Shown here piece after piece: positions 1-5,902 of a stretch of DNA of 6,631 nt; the stretch's first letter is position 1; the number at the start of each line of letters is the position of its first letter. Source of the DNA: Eubacteriales bacterium (lineage in GTDB: Bacteria; Bacillota; Clostridia; Peptostreptococcales; Anaerovoracaceae). Under the pieces are notes generated by a model, which made no database searches, had not been told where the DNA came from, and worked only from the letters and a program-made list of their open reading frames with translations. A program made the position numbers and the translations under genes. The stretch covers positions 1 to 6,631 of the forward strand of contig JAQUXD010000094.1 in the NCBI GenBank assembly GCA_028692535.1, read 5' to 3'.

Positions 1-447
1 GTCTGCGCTCTGACGCCGGAGGGTTATCTGAGCGATATCAGGGAGCGGACAAAGATTCAAAGAAATCAAGGAAAAATACAATTCACACAGGATGACGAAC
101 ACTGGACCACGCTGGCGGAGGGCACGCCGGTTTCCATGAATTTCTTCGGGTTTACCCCTTCGTTTCTGGAGGAATTGGAACGGCGGTTCCCCATCGTTCT
201 GACGGAGCTCCTGAAGACGAATCCCGTCAAAGGAGAATTCTACATTCCGCTGGTGGTGGGAGAGCTGATCGAAGAACATCGGGCAAAGGTTAAAGTGATC
301 CCATCCCAAGACAAATGGTACGGCGTCACGTACAAAGAAGATAAGCCCTTGGTGATGGCGGCCATGGAAGAAAAAAAGAAAGCCGACGAATATCCTGCTC
401 GCCTGTGGGCAGCTGCGGAACCGTTCGAAAGGAATACGAAAGCATGA
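1..447 (+). CDS. Sugar-phosphate nucleotidyltransferase-like protein, C-terminal part
   Basis: The frame is open from the first base, so the gene starts upstream of the window; the in-frame ATG at 136 is internal. The visible 148 residues match, from memory of the family, the C-terminal end of bacterial NTP_transferase proteins (roughly 300 aa) annotated as nucleotidyltransferase or NDP-sugar pyrophosphorylase. Recognisable blocks are SMNFFGFTPSFLEELE, where the Rossmann-like core closes, a FYIPLVVGELI segment, and DKWYGVTYKEDKP near the end, a hallmark of this Firmicute subfamily. Such enzymes join a nucleotide to a sugar phosphate, or a related phosphorylated group, releasing pyrophosphate. 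The N-terminal nucleotide-binding signature lies outside the window, so neither substrate nor activity can be judged. Its stop overlaps the next ATG in an ATGA, so it is the promoter-proximal visible member of the peptidase operon. Family assignment is fairly secure; the substrate is unknown. Confidence 0.82.
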   Translation, partial: VCALTPEGYLSDIRERTKIQRNQGKIQFTQDDEHWTTLAEGTPVSMNFFGFTPSFLEELERRFPIVLTELLKTNPVKGEFYIPLVVGELIEEHRAKVKVIPSQDKWYGVTYKEDKPLVMAAMEEKKKADEYPARLWAAAEPFERNTKA

Positions 448-1487
448 CAAACACCAGAAGCCTCCTGGAGACTCTGAGCAGTCTGGCCGGCCCCTCGGGT
501 TTCGAGGCCGAAGTCGTTCGGACCGCTGTAGAACTTCTGAAACCTCTCACCGACGAAGCCTATGTGGACGTTTTCGGCAACGCCGTGGGGATCCTGCGAT
601 GCGGGAAACCCAATGCCAAGCGCATCCTTTTTTCTGCCCACCTGGATGAAATCGGCTTTATCGTCACCGGCGCGGAAGAAGGATTTCTGCGATTCGCCCC
701 CATCGGAAGTATCGATCCCCGAATGCTGCCGGGCAGAGAGTTGACGATCATGACAGACCCGCCGACCTTCGGCATCATCACCTGTCTGCCGCCTCATGTG
801 CTCAGCGCCGAGGAAATGGACCGGTCCTTTCCAATGGAAGATCTGCGCATCGACCCGGGTCTTTCCAAGGAAGACGTGTCAAAAACCATTCCGGTCGGAA
901 CGCCGGCAGTTTACCGGGCAGGATTCTTTTCCATGGGCAAAGACGCAGTCTGCGGCAAAGCCATGGATGACCGCGCCTGCTTTGTCGCAGCGTTGCTGGC
1001 TCTGGAAAAACTGAAAGGAAAAGCGCAAGAGCAGGACATTGTTGTGTTGGGCAGCACTCGGGAAGAAATCGATCACGGCGGCGCAACGGTGGGAACCTTC
1101 TCTCTGGATCCGGACCTGTGCGTCGCGATAGACGTTACGCATGCGGAGACGCCGGACGGCGGGCCGAAGCACACGGATTGTGTTCTGGGCGCAGGTCCTG
1201 CCGTGGCCTTCGGACCCAACCATACACCATGGGTGCGGGATCGATTGTTTTCCCTGGCGAGACAAAAGGAAATCCCCACTCAGCGGATCGTCATGGAAGG
1301 CAAAAGCTATACGGACGGCTGGGAAATGCAGATCTCCCGGGAAGGGATCCCCACCTGCGTCGTTTCTCTTCCTACCCGTTACATGCATACACCCATGGAA
1401 ACCATTTCTGTTCAAGATATCGAGTCGCTGGCAGATCTGCTGGCAGCATTTATGGAAGCGCCGGGATGGGAGGGTGACTGCCGATGA
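444..1487 (+). CDS. M42 family metallo-aminopeptidase (paralogue 1 of 3)
   Basis: Product of 347 aa, normal length for M42 (TET/PepA/CelM-like) cytoplasmic aminopeptidases, which remove N-terminal residues from oligopeptides using two metal ions in a dodecameric tetrahedral particle. By motif, the metal ligands are H66 (SAHLDEIGF), bridging D175 (AMDDR), E208, D230 (AIDVTHAETPD) and H315 (RYMHTP). D68 and the general base E207 complete the centre. Two places diverge from the usual family pattern: the segment after the catalytic Glu pair reads STREEIDHGGA rather than QEEVGLRGA, and the usual GGTDA block is replaced by SYTDGWEMQ (288-296). The start at 444 is chosen over an upstream in-frame ATG at 405 because it gives the typical N-terminus (LLETLSSLAGPSGFE), follows a GAAAGGAA site, and overlaps the upstream stop as ATGA. 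There is no signal peptide. Older databases label relatives endoglucanase or cellulase; that name should not be carried over. Confidence 0.93.
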   Translation: MTNTRSLLETLSSLAGPSGFEAEVVRTAVELLKPLTDEAYVDVFGNAVGILRCGKPNAKRILFSAHLDEIGFIVTGAEEGFLRFAPIGSIDPRMLPGRELTIMTDPPTFGIITCLPPHVLSAEEMDRSFPMEDLRIDPGLSKEDVSKTIPVGTPAVYRAGFFSMGKDAVCGKAMDDRACFVAALLALEKLKGKAQEQDIVVLGSTREEIDHGGATVGTFSLDPDLCVAIDVTHAETPDGGPKHTDCVLGAGPAVAFGPNHTPWVRDRLFSLARQKEIPTQRIVMEGKSYTDGWEMQISREGIPTCVVSLPTRYMHTPMETISVQDIESLADLLAAFMEAPGWEGDCR

Positions 1488-2518
1488 AAGAACTGCTCAG
1501 AGAACTGTGTCAAGTCCCCGGGATATCCGGCTTTGAAGAAGAGATCCGCGCATGCATCGCGGAAAAAATCCGTCCCCACGTTCAAGACATGAAGGTGGAC
1601 GCCGTAGGCAATCTGATCGCATGGAAAGCGGGGCGGCGCAAAGCGAAAAACGAATTGCTGATCACCGCGCACATGGATGAAGTCGGTTTTATCGTAAAAA
1701 GGGTAGACGACAAAGGCTATATTCGCTTCGCCCCCATCGGCGGAATCGACCGGAGAACTGTGATCGGCAAAAAAGTCCTGGTGGGCAAGGCGCGCATTCC
1801 CGGCGCCATAGGACTTCGCGCGTATCACCTGGTAAGCGCCAAAGAAGAAAAAATCGTTCCGGATATGGCGGACCTGTATATCGACATCGGCGCTACCGGG
1901 AAAGAGGACGCCCAAAAGCTGGTTCAGATCGGCGACGAGATCGTTTTCGACAGCGATTGGGTGGAATTCGGAAACCACCGAATCAAAGCCAAAGCCCTGG
2001 ATGACCGGATTGGATGCGCCGCTATGATCCGCTTGATCCAAAGCGAACTGCCCGTGGATTGCACCTTCGTGTTTTCCGCCCAGGAAGAAGTGGGCGCCCG
2101 AGGTGCTTTCGGCGCCGCTTTCGCCATCCGCCCCCACATCGCGCTGGTTCTGGAAGGAACCACAGCTGCGGATTTGCCGGAGCTTAAAGAACATCGGCAG
2201 GTGACCCGGGTCGGCGCCGGTCCGGTCCTGGGGCTGATGGACCGTCAGACCCTCTATGACCGGGAGTTATTTGAACGCCTCAGAGCTTTGGCCGAAAAAC
2301 ACGGCATTCCCTGGCAGACCAAGCGGACCATTGCCGGCGGGACCGATGCCTCAGCGATCCAAACCACAGCGAGCGGCGTTCGCGTGGCTTCGATCTCTGT
2401 TCCGGTGCGCTACATACACACCCCCTCTTCCACCGCTTCACTGAACGACTGCGAGCAGTTGTACGTCCTGGCTGAGCGCTTTATCGAAACCATCGCCAAC
2501 GAGAAGGAGGATCTGTAA
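1484..2518 (+). CDS. M42 family metallo-aminopeptidase (paralogue 2 of 3)
   Basis: Product of 344 aa, full length for the M42 aminopeptidase family. Predicted metal ligands are H63 (TAHMDEVGF), D173 (KALDDRIGC), E202, E224 and H312 (RYIHTP); D65 and general base E201 lie in HMD and SAQEEVGARGA. The block GGTDASAI (285-292) is intact. The usual metal-binding Asp of the DVT motif is Glu here (LVLEGTTAAD, 221-230); I recall this as a known variant within M42, so activity is still expected. A PDZ-like or barrel dimerisation domain is expected in the middle (about residues 70-165), as in other M42 enzymes, but is inferred from family structure. The ATG overlaps the previous stop by four bases, with GGGAGGG about nine bases upstream. 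Probably a soluble cytoplasmic peptidase acting downstream of proteases or peptide uptake; its specificity cannot be read from sequence. Confidence 0.93.
   Translation: MKELLRELCQVPGISGFEEEIRACIAEKIRPHVQDMKVDAVGNLIAWKAGRRKAKNELLITAHMDEVGFIVKRVDDKGYIRFAPIGGIDRRTVIGKKVLVGKARIPGAIGLRAYHLVSAKEEKIVPDMADLYIDIGATGKEDAQKLVQIGDEIVFDSDWVEFGNHRIKAKALDDRIGCAAMIRLIQSELPVDCTFVFSAQEEVGARGAFGAAFAIRPHIALVLEGTTAADLPELKEHRQVTRVGAGPVLGLMDRQTLYDRELFERLRALAEKHGIPWQTKRTIAGGTDASAIQTTASGVRVASISVPVRYIHTPSSTASLNDCEQLYVLAERFIETIANEKEDL
2504..2510 (+). promoter_or_regulatory. Strong Shine-Dalgarno site for M42 paralogue 3
   Basis: AAGGAGG lies seven bases before the ATG at 2518, inside the last codons of the previous gene. 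Spacing and sequence are near ideal. It supports both the chosen start and reinitiation at the TAATG overlap. The sites for paralogue 1 (GAAAGGAA, 427-434) and paralogue 2 (GGGAGGG, 1468-1474) are weaker. Confidence 0.85.
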
Positions 2519-3522
2519 TGGATATACTGACCGCTTTGCAGGAGCTGAACGCCTGCCATGCCCCTTCGGGAGAAGAAAAAGAGATCCGGGATTGCATCCA
2601 GCGCATGACATTGGATCGCGTCGACGAGACTCACGTGGATGCCCTGGGCAATCTGATCCTTCATAAAAAAGGAACGGGTCCCAAATTGCTGTTTGCGGCT
2701 CACATGGACTCCATCGGATTGATGGTGACCCACATCGAAAAGGAAGGATTCCTGCGCTTCGGCTGCATTGGCGGCCTCCCGGCCGAAAACATCCTCTACA
2801 CGCCGGTGCGCTTCCTAAGCGGAATCCGGGGCACCATCGTGCCGGATCAAGCCGCAGACCGGTCCAAACTGACATTGGATGACCTTTATGTGGACATCGG
2901 AGCTAAAGACGAGCAGGAAGCGGCAGAGCAGGTACGCATCGGAGACACCGCCGTCTATGATACGCCTTTGAATTTGCTTGGCAGCCGGCTCCTTTCACCG
3001 TATCTGGACAACCGGATCTCCTGTCTGGCCCTGCTCAAGGCTATGGAAAGCATCGACGAAAGCCCCAACGATCTGTATTTCGTATTCACCGTTCAGGAAG
3101 AGCCCGGCCTGCGGGGCGCCAAGCCCGCAGCCTTCGCCATTGATCCGGACTATGCTGTGGTATGCGACGTGACGCCCGCCGGCGACCAGCCCGGCAGCAA
3201 ACACTACGGCAGCAGCCGGCTGGGCGGCGGCGCCGCCATCAAGGTGATGGACACCTCGGTGATCTGTCATCCGGAAATGGTGGACCGACTGAAAGCGCTG
3301 GCCGAGAAGAACGGGATCACCGCGCAAAACGACGTGATCGTCAAGGGCGGCACCGACGCAGGCCCCCTCCACATTTCCCGCAGCGGGGTCCTGACCGGCG
3401 GCGTATCGGTCCCCTGCCGCTACATCCACACACCACAGGAAATGGCGGATCTCCGGGACGTGGAAAGCTGCGCGGCGCTTTTGTCCGCCTTTGCCGAAAG
3501 CGCTCTGCCGGCTCTTCGCTGA
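2518..3522 (+). CDS. M42 family metallo-aminopeptidase (paralogue 3 of 3)
   Basis: Product of 334 aa, last gene of the operon. M42 landmarks are H62 and D64 (AAHMDSIG), D164 (PYLDNRISC), the Glu pair E194-E195 (TVQEEPGLRGA), D217 (CDVTPAGDQPG), GGTDAGPL (277-284) and H304 (RYIHTP). All metal ligands are kept, but second-shell positions differ from the common family form: HMDS instead of HMDE, and DNR instead of DDR. The enzyme should be a di-metal aminopeptidase forming a TET-type oligomer, alone or with its neighbours. The ATG shares one base with the preceding TAA (TAATG), and AAGGAGG seven bases upstream is the strongest ribosome site in the operon, suggesting generous synthesis. The stop at 3520-3522 lies 11 bases before the terminator stem. 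Family is certain on motifs; substrate is unknown. Confidence 0.93.
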   Translation: MDILTALQELNACHAPSGEEKEIRDCIQRMTLDRVDETHVDALGNLILHKKGTGPKLLFAAHMDSIGLMVTHIEKEGFLRFGCIGGLPAENILYTPVRFLSGIRGTIVPDQAADRSKLTLDDLYVDIGAKDEQEAAEQVRIGDTAVYDTPLNLLGSRLLSPYLDNRISCLALLKAMESIDESPNDLYFVFTVQEEPGLRGAKPAAFAIDPDYAVVCDVTPAGDQPGSKHYGSSRLGGGAAIKVMDTSVICHPEMVDRLKALAEKNGITAQNDVIVKGGTDAGPLHISRSGVLTGGVSVPCRYIHTPQEMADLRDVESCAALLSAFAESALPALR

Positions 3523-3533
3523 ACAAAGCATCA

Positions 3534-3565
3534 AAAATCCGGCCGGATCTTTCCGGCCGGATTTT
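3534..3565. terminator. Bidirectional intrinsic terminator between converging operons
   Basis: A perfect 14-bp inverted repeat (arms 3534-3547 and 3552-3565) with a four-base TCTT loop has the GC core TCCGGCCGGA flanked by A4 and T4. It lies 11 bases after the last M42 stop and 20 bases from the stop of the opposing YczE-type gene. On the plus strand the stem runs into TTTT, then CTCTGTTTT. On the minus strand it runs into five T. It can therefore stop transcription from both sides. Confidence 0.9.
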
Positions 3566-3585
3566 CTCTGTTTTCCGTTCTTTTT

Positions 3586-4254
3586 CTATGCTTCCTTCTT
3601 CATTTTACGGAAGGACTCCACCGCATTTTCGTGGCGGACCTTCTTGACGTCAAACTTGAGAAATCCGAAAACCAGCTGGATGATGAAGCTGATGCCGAAC
3701 ATGGAAATGATCGTTCCCAATCCGATTTTCGCACCCAGAAGAAAACCGACCACAACCGCCGAACCCTCGATGATTCCGCGAATCACGCCAATGGGCGCAT
3801 TGGGTAAACGCTTGGACAAAGCAGTCATGAGTGAATCTCTGGGACCGCAGCCCAAGCCGTTGCTGATGTAAAAATAGCTTCCCATGGCCACGATAAACTG
3901 ACCCACCAAAAGCAACGCGACGCCTCCGGCAAATTTCTGGAGCTGCGGCAGGACATCCAGATACAAGAGCAGATCCACGAATTTCCCGATCAAGATCGTA
4001 TTAAGGACCGTTCCGATCCCGATCGGTTCCTTGAGAAAGTAAACGAAGATCATGATCACAAAGGCGGTCAGGACCGATATGTCTCCGTAGGAAAGTGGAA
4101 TATGGTAGGAAACGCCCATGTGGAAGGCTTCCCAGGGTCCCAATCCCACATTGGCCCGAATCACGCAATAGGACCCGCACGCAAAGAGAAAAAGACCGAA
4201 TATCGTCCGCAACGTTCTTTTGATGTAACTGGTTTTATGGTTTTCAACGTTCAT
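3586..4254 (-). CDS. YczE/YyaS/YitT-type integral membrane protein
   Basis: Product of 222 aa, strongly hydrophobic, with about six membrane segments (near 14-33, 58-75, 79-98, 110-130, 156-174 and 177-198). It matches the COG2364 (YczE) family pattern by eye. Two similar halves are visible at an offset of about 98 residues: GSY then GLGPWEAF (27-43) matches GSY then GCGPRDSL (125-142), and IGIGTVLN (78-85) matches IGLGTIIS (177-184). Lys/Arg-rich termini suggest both ends are cytoplasmic. The family has no firmly established biochemical role; transport or a membrane accessory function is a guess. The start at 4254 follows AGGGGG (4265 to 4260 on the minus strand), supplied by the last two codons of the upstream DUF2148 gene. 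That stop is only two bases away, so translation is probably coupled. The TAG stop lies just before the shared terminator. Confidence 0.85.
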   Translation of the reverse strand: MNVENHKTSYIKRTLRTIFGLFLFACGSYCVIRANVGLGPWEAFHMGVSYHIPLSYGDISVLTAFVIMIFVYFLKEPIGIGTVLNTILIGKFVDLLLYLDVLPQLQKFAGGVALLLVGQFIVAMGSYFYISNGLGCGPRDSLMTALSKRLPNAPIGVIRGIIEGSAVVVGFLLGAKIGLGTIISMFGISFIIQLVFGFLKFDVKKVRHENAVESFRKMKKEA

Positions 4255-4256
4255 GG

Positions 4257-4784
4257 TTACCCCCTGTCGAAAAATACGCTTTTACCGCTTACCGAAAGGG
4301 GCACGCCGTATGCTGCTTTGATTTTTTTGGAAAACAATCCGATGTGGATGGCTGTTTTTCCCGCCGAATACATGACCCGGTTATCGATCCGAAGATCCGC
4401 GGCTACCGATACGGCAGAACCGATGGCTATGCCCAGGTCCGTTATGGCAAAAGCGCAGGCAATGCCGTCCGCCGCTGCTTCCGCACAGGTTTCTTTTCCG
4501 CAGTAGCCGCAGTTCAATCCATGCTGAGCATCCTCGACTCCCAGTAGGAGCAGTGCCGCCGCCTGATCGATATTTTTCGCATCTCGCAGAAAGAAGTCTG
4601 CGCCGATCTCTTTGCCGTATGTTCGCATGCTTTCGGCAAAAGCGTCTTTTTCGGGCCCATCCAGAATCCAGGTTTCCAGACGATCCAGGCCCCTTCCTTT
4701 GGGCGCCGTTCTGGCAGCCGCCGCCATCGCGTCGGCAGCAGACAATACTGCTCTGCGCTCCGCTTCTTTGCTTTCGTGCTTCAT
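4257..4784 (-). CDS. DUF2148 ferredoxin-like protein, probable Fe-S binding
   Basis: Product of 175 aa, full length for the DUF2148 family (COG4739, described as containing a ferredoxin-like domain). All four of its cysteines sit in one cluster: C92, C95, C100 and C110, spaced C-x2-C-x4-C-x9-C in GLNCGYCGKETC and beyond. This looks like a site for one iron-sulfur cluster, most likely [4Fe-4S]. Other family blocks are RTAPKGRGLD (25-34), RDAKN (67-71), DLGIAIGSAVS (116-126), DNRVMYSAGK (134-143) and a C-terminal GVPLSVSGKSVFFDR (160-174). No signal peptide or membrane segment is seen, so it should be cytoplasmic. The function of the family is unknown; a redox or cluster-dependent role is inference. 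The start is fixed by AGGAGG (4795 to 4790, minus strand) five bases upstream. It follows trpS by 18 bases and precedes the membrane gene by two. Confidence 0.88.
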   Translation of the reverse strand: MKHESKEAERRAVLSAADAMAAAARTAPKGRGLDRLETWILDGPEKDAFAESMRTYGKEIGADFFLRDAKNIDQAAALLLLGVEDAQHGLNCGYCGKETCAEAAADGIACAFAITDLGIAIGSAVSVAADLRIDNRVMYSAGKTAIHIGLFSKKIKAAYGVPLSVSGKSVFFDRG

Positions 4785-4789
4785 AAAAT

Positions 4790-4795
4790 CCTCCT
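4790..4795 (-). promoter_or_regulatory. Shine-Dalgarno site of the DUF2148 gene
   Basis: A perfect AGGAGG on the minus strand with five bases to the ATG at 4784. It fills most of the 18-base gap after the trpS stop, leaving no room for a promoter or terminator. This supports cotranscription with trpS. Confidence 0.85.
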
Positions 4796-4802
4796 GATCT
4801 TT

Positions 4803-5783
4803 TTAAATTCCCAATCCGAATCGTTCCTTGACCCGCGTCATGGTCTTGCGGGCAATGACATCGGCCTTTTCCGTTCCTTCCTGAAGCAGGTCCTTCAGCT
4901 CCTGCGCGTGACGGATCTCCCGATAGCGCTCCTGGATCGGCGTGAGCGAATCCACGACGATCTCCACCAAATCCTTTTTAAAAGCCCCGTATCCCTGCCC
5001 GGCATACTGCTTTTCGATGTCCGATACGGGTTTTCCGGAAAAAGAGCTGTAGATGTTCAGCAAATTGCTCACGCCGGGTTTCTCTTTCGTGTCAAATCGG
5101 ATTTCACCATCGGAGTCCGTTGTGGAACGCATGATGGCTTTCTTGATCTTTGCCGGCGCGTCCAGCAGAGAGATCCGACTGGCTTCGTTAGGCGCGCTCT
5201 TGCTCATTTTGCTCATCGGATCGTCCAGGGCCATGATTCGCGCGCCTTCCCGAAGGAACCTGCCCTCGGGCACAATAAAGGTCTCACCGTATTTATTGTT
5301 GACCCGCAGCGCGATATCTCGAGTCAGTTCAATGTGCTGCTTCTGGTCGTTTCCCACCGGAACGATATCCGCATCGTAAAGAAGGATATCCGCGGCCATG
5401 AGCACCGGATAGCAAAACAGTCCCGTGGGCGCCGATTCACTGTCCCGGCTCTTCTGTTTGAATTGGGTCATGCGGGAGAGTTCTCCCGTGTAGGAATTGC
5501 ACATCAGCACCCAGGCCAGCTCCGCATGGGCCGGCACAGTGGACTGCACGAATACGATGGATTTCTTCGGATCGATGCCGATAGCCATGTAGAGAGATGC
5601 AATGTCCAGGATATGTTCCTTCAGTACGACGGGATCCTGTTCCACTGTAATGGAATGCAGATCCACGATGCAATACACACAGTGGTTTTCCTCCTGCAGA
5701 TCCACAAATTGCCGAAGCGCGCCCAAATAATTGCCGATATGCAGATTACCGGTAGGCTGAACTCCGGAAAAGACTCTTTTCAT
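4803..5783 (-). CDS. trpS: Tryptophanyl-tRNA synthetase
   Basis: Product of 326 aa, the usual length of compact bacterial TrpRS, a class Ic synthetase that charges tRNA(Trp) with tryptophan using ATP in the cytoplasm. The Rossmann fold opens with FSGVQPTGNLHIGNY, which includes the HIGH-type motif HIGN (15-18). The second signature KMSKS is intact at 192-196, the same position as in the Geobacillus enzyme. D132 (AADILLYD) corresponds to the residue that reads the indole NH there, and VGNDQKQHIELTRD (143-156) is the conserved substrate-binding stretch. The helical C-terminal domain (about 230-326) is complete. The ATG at 5783 gives the canonical MKRVFSG start, and no in-frame start lies upstream before a TGA. 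The start has no convincing Shine-Dalgarno sequence, which is odd for a housekeeping gene here. First gene of a probable three-gene transcript. Confidence 0.98.
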   Translation of the reverse strand: MKRVFSGVQPTGNLHIGNYLGALRQFVDLQEENHCVYCIVDLHSITVEQDPVVLKEHILDIASLYMAIGIDPKKSIVFVQSTVPAHAELAWVLMCNSYTGELSRMTQFKQKSRDSESAPTGLFCYPVLMAADILLYDADIVPVGNDQKQHIELTRDIALRVNNKYGETFIVPEGRFLREGARIMALDDPMSKMSKSAPNEASRISLLDAPAKIKKAIMRSTTDSDGEIRFDTKEKPGVSNLLNIYSSFSGKPVSDIEKQYAGQGYGAFKKDLVEIVVDSLTPIQERYREIRHAQELKDLLQEGTEKADVIARKTMTRVKERFGLGI

Positions 5784-5902
5784 GAATTGGTTTGCAGAAT
5801 TTTCGTAATAAAAAACAAGATCCGTACGTCAATCCTGCTTCTCCTTTCTGTCAAATAACAGTTCCTATTATACTCCGAAGAGCTTGTATTTCCAACCCTC
5901 TT
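5784..5902 (-). promoter_or_regulatory. trpS promoter and short leader region
   Basis: This 119-bp gap between the regulator stop and trpS holds a good sigma70 promoter on the minus strand: TTGGAA (5895 to 5890), a 17-bp spacer, and a perfect TATAAT (5872 to 5867). Initiation would fall near 5860, giving a leader of about 77 bases. The leader is too short for a T-box element and has no T-box signature. Around the predicted start is a small inverted repeat, CTGT-N6-ACAG (5848-5861), a possible but unproven operator. No clear terminator follows the upstream gene, so readthrough into trpS is possible. Confidence 0.75.
5810..5837 (-). terminator. Possible weak terminator or attenuator in the trpS leader
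   Basis: On the minus strand, CAGGAT (5837 to 5832) can pair with ATCTTG (5821 to 5816) across a 10-base loop, including one G-U pair. Six T follow immediately (5815 to 5810). The stem is short and AU/GU-rich, so on its own it would be a poor terminator. Its place between promoter and trpS start makes it a candidate attenuator or a structure affecting ribosome access. Low confidence. Confidence 0.35.

Noticed and set aside
405..443. Upstream in-frame ATG extending M42 paralogue 1 by 13 residues
   Set aside because: The extension lies inside the upstream gene, lacks a good ribosome site and does not fit the family N-terminus; 444 fits better.
136..447. Separate 103-aa gene starting at the ATG at 136
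   Set aside because: The same frame is open to base 1 and its translation continues the family pattern, so this ATG is internal to a truncated gene.
1412..2194. Long minus-strand open frame opposite the M42 genes
   Set aside because: Antisense shadow of two clear M42 genes created by codon bias; no domain is recognisable.
444..3522. Endoglucanase/cellulase annotation for the three tandem genes
   Set aside because: Relatives carry that historical label, but the HMD, DDR/DNR, EE and RYxHTP motifs are those of M42 aminopeptidases.
4776..5858. Long plus-strand open frame opposite trpS
   Set aside because: It is the antisense shadow of a certain trpS gene; its translation has no recognisable family and no convincing start context.
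5784..5902. T-box riboswitch upstream of trpS
   Set aside because: The gap is only 119 bases, the predicted leader is about 77, and no T-box consensus is visible.
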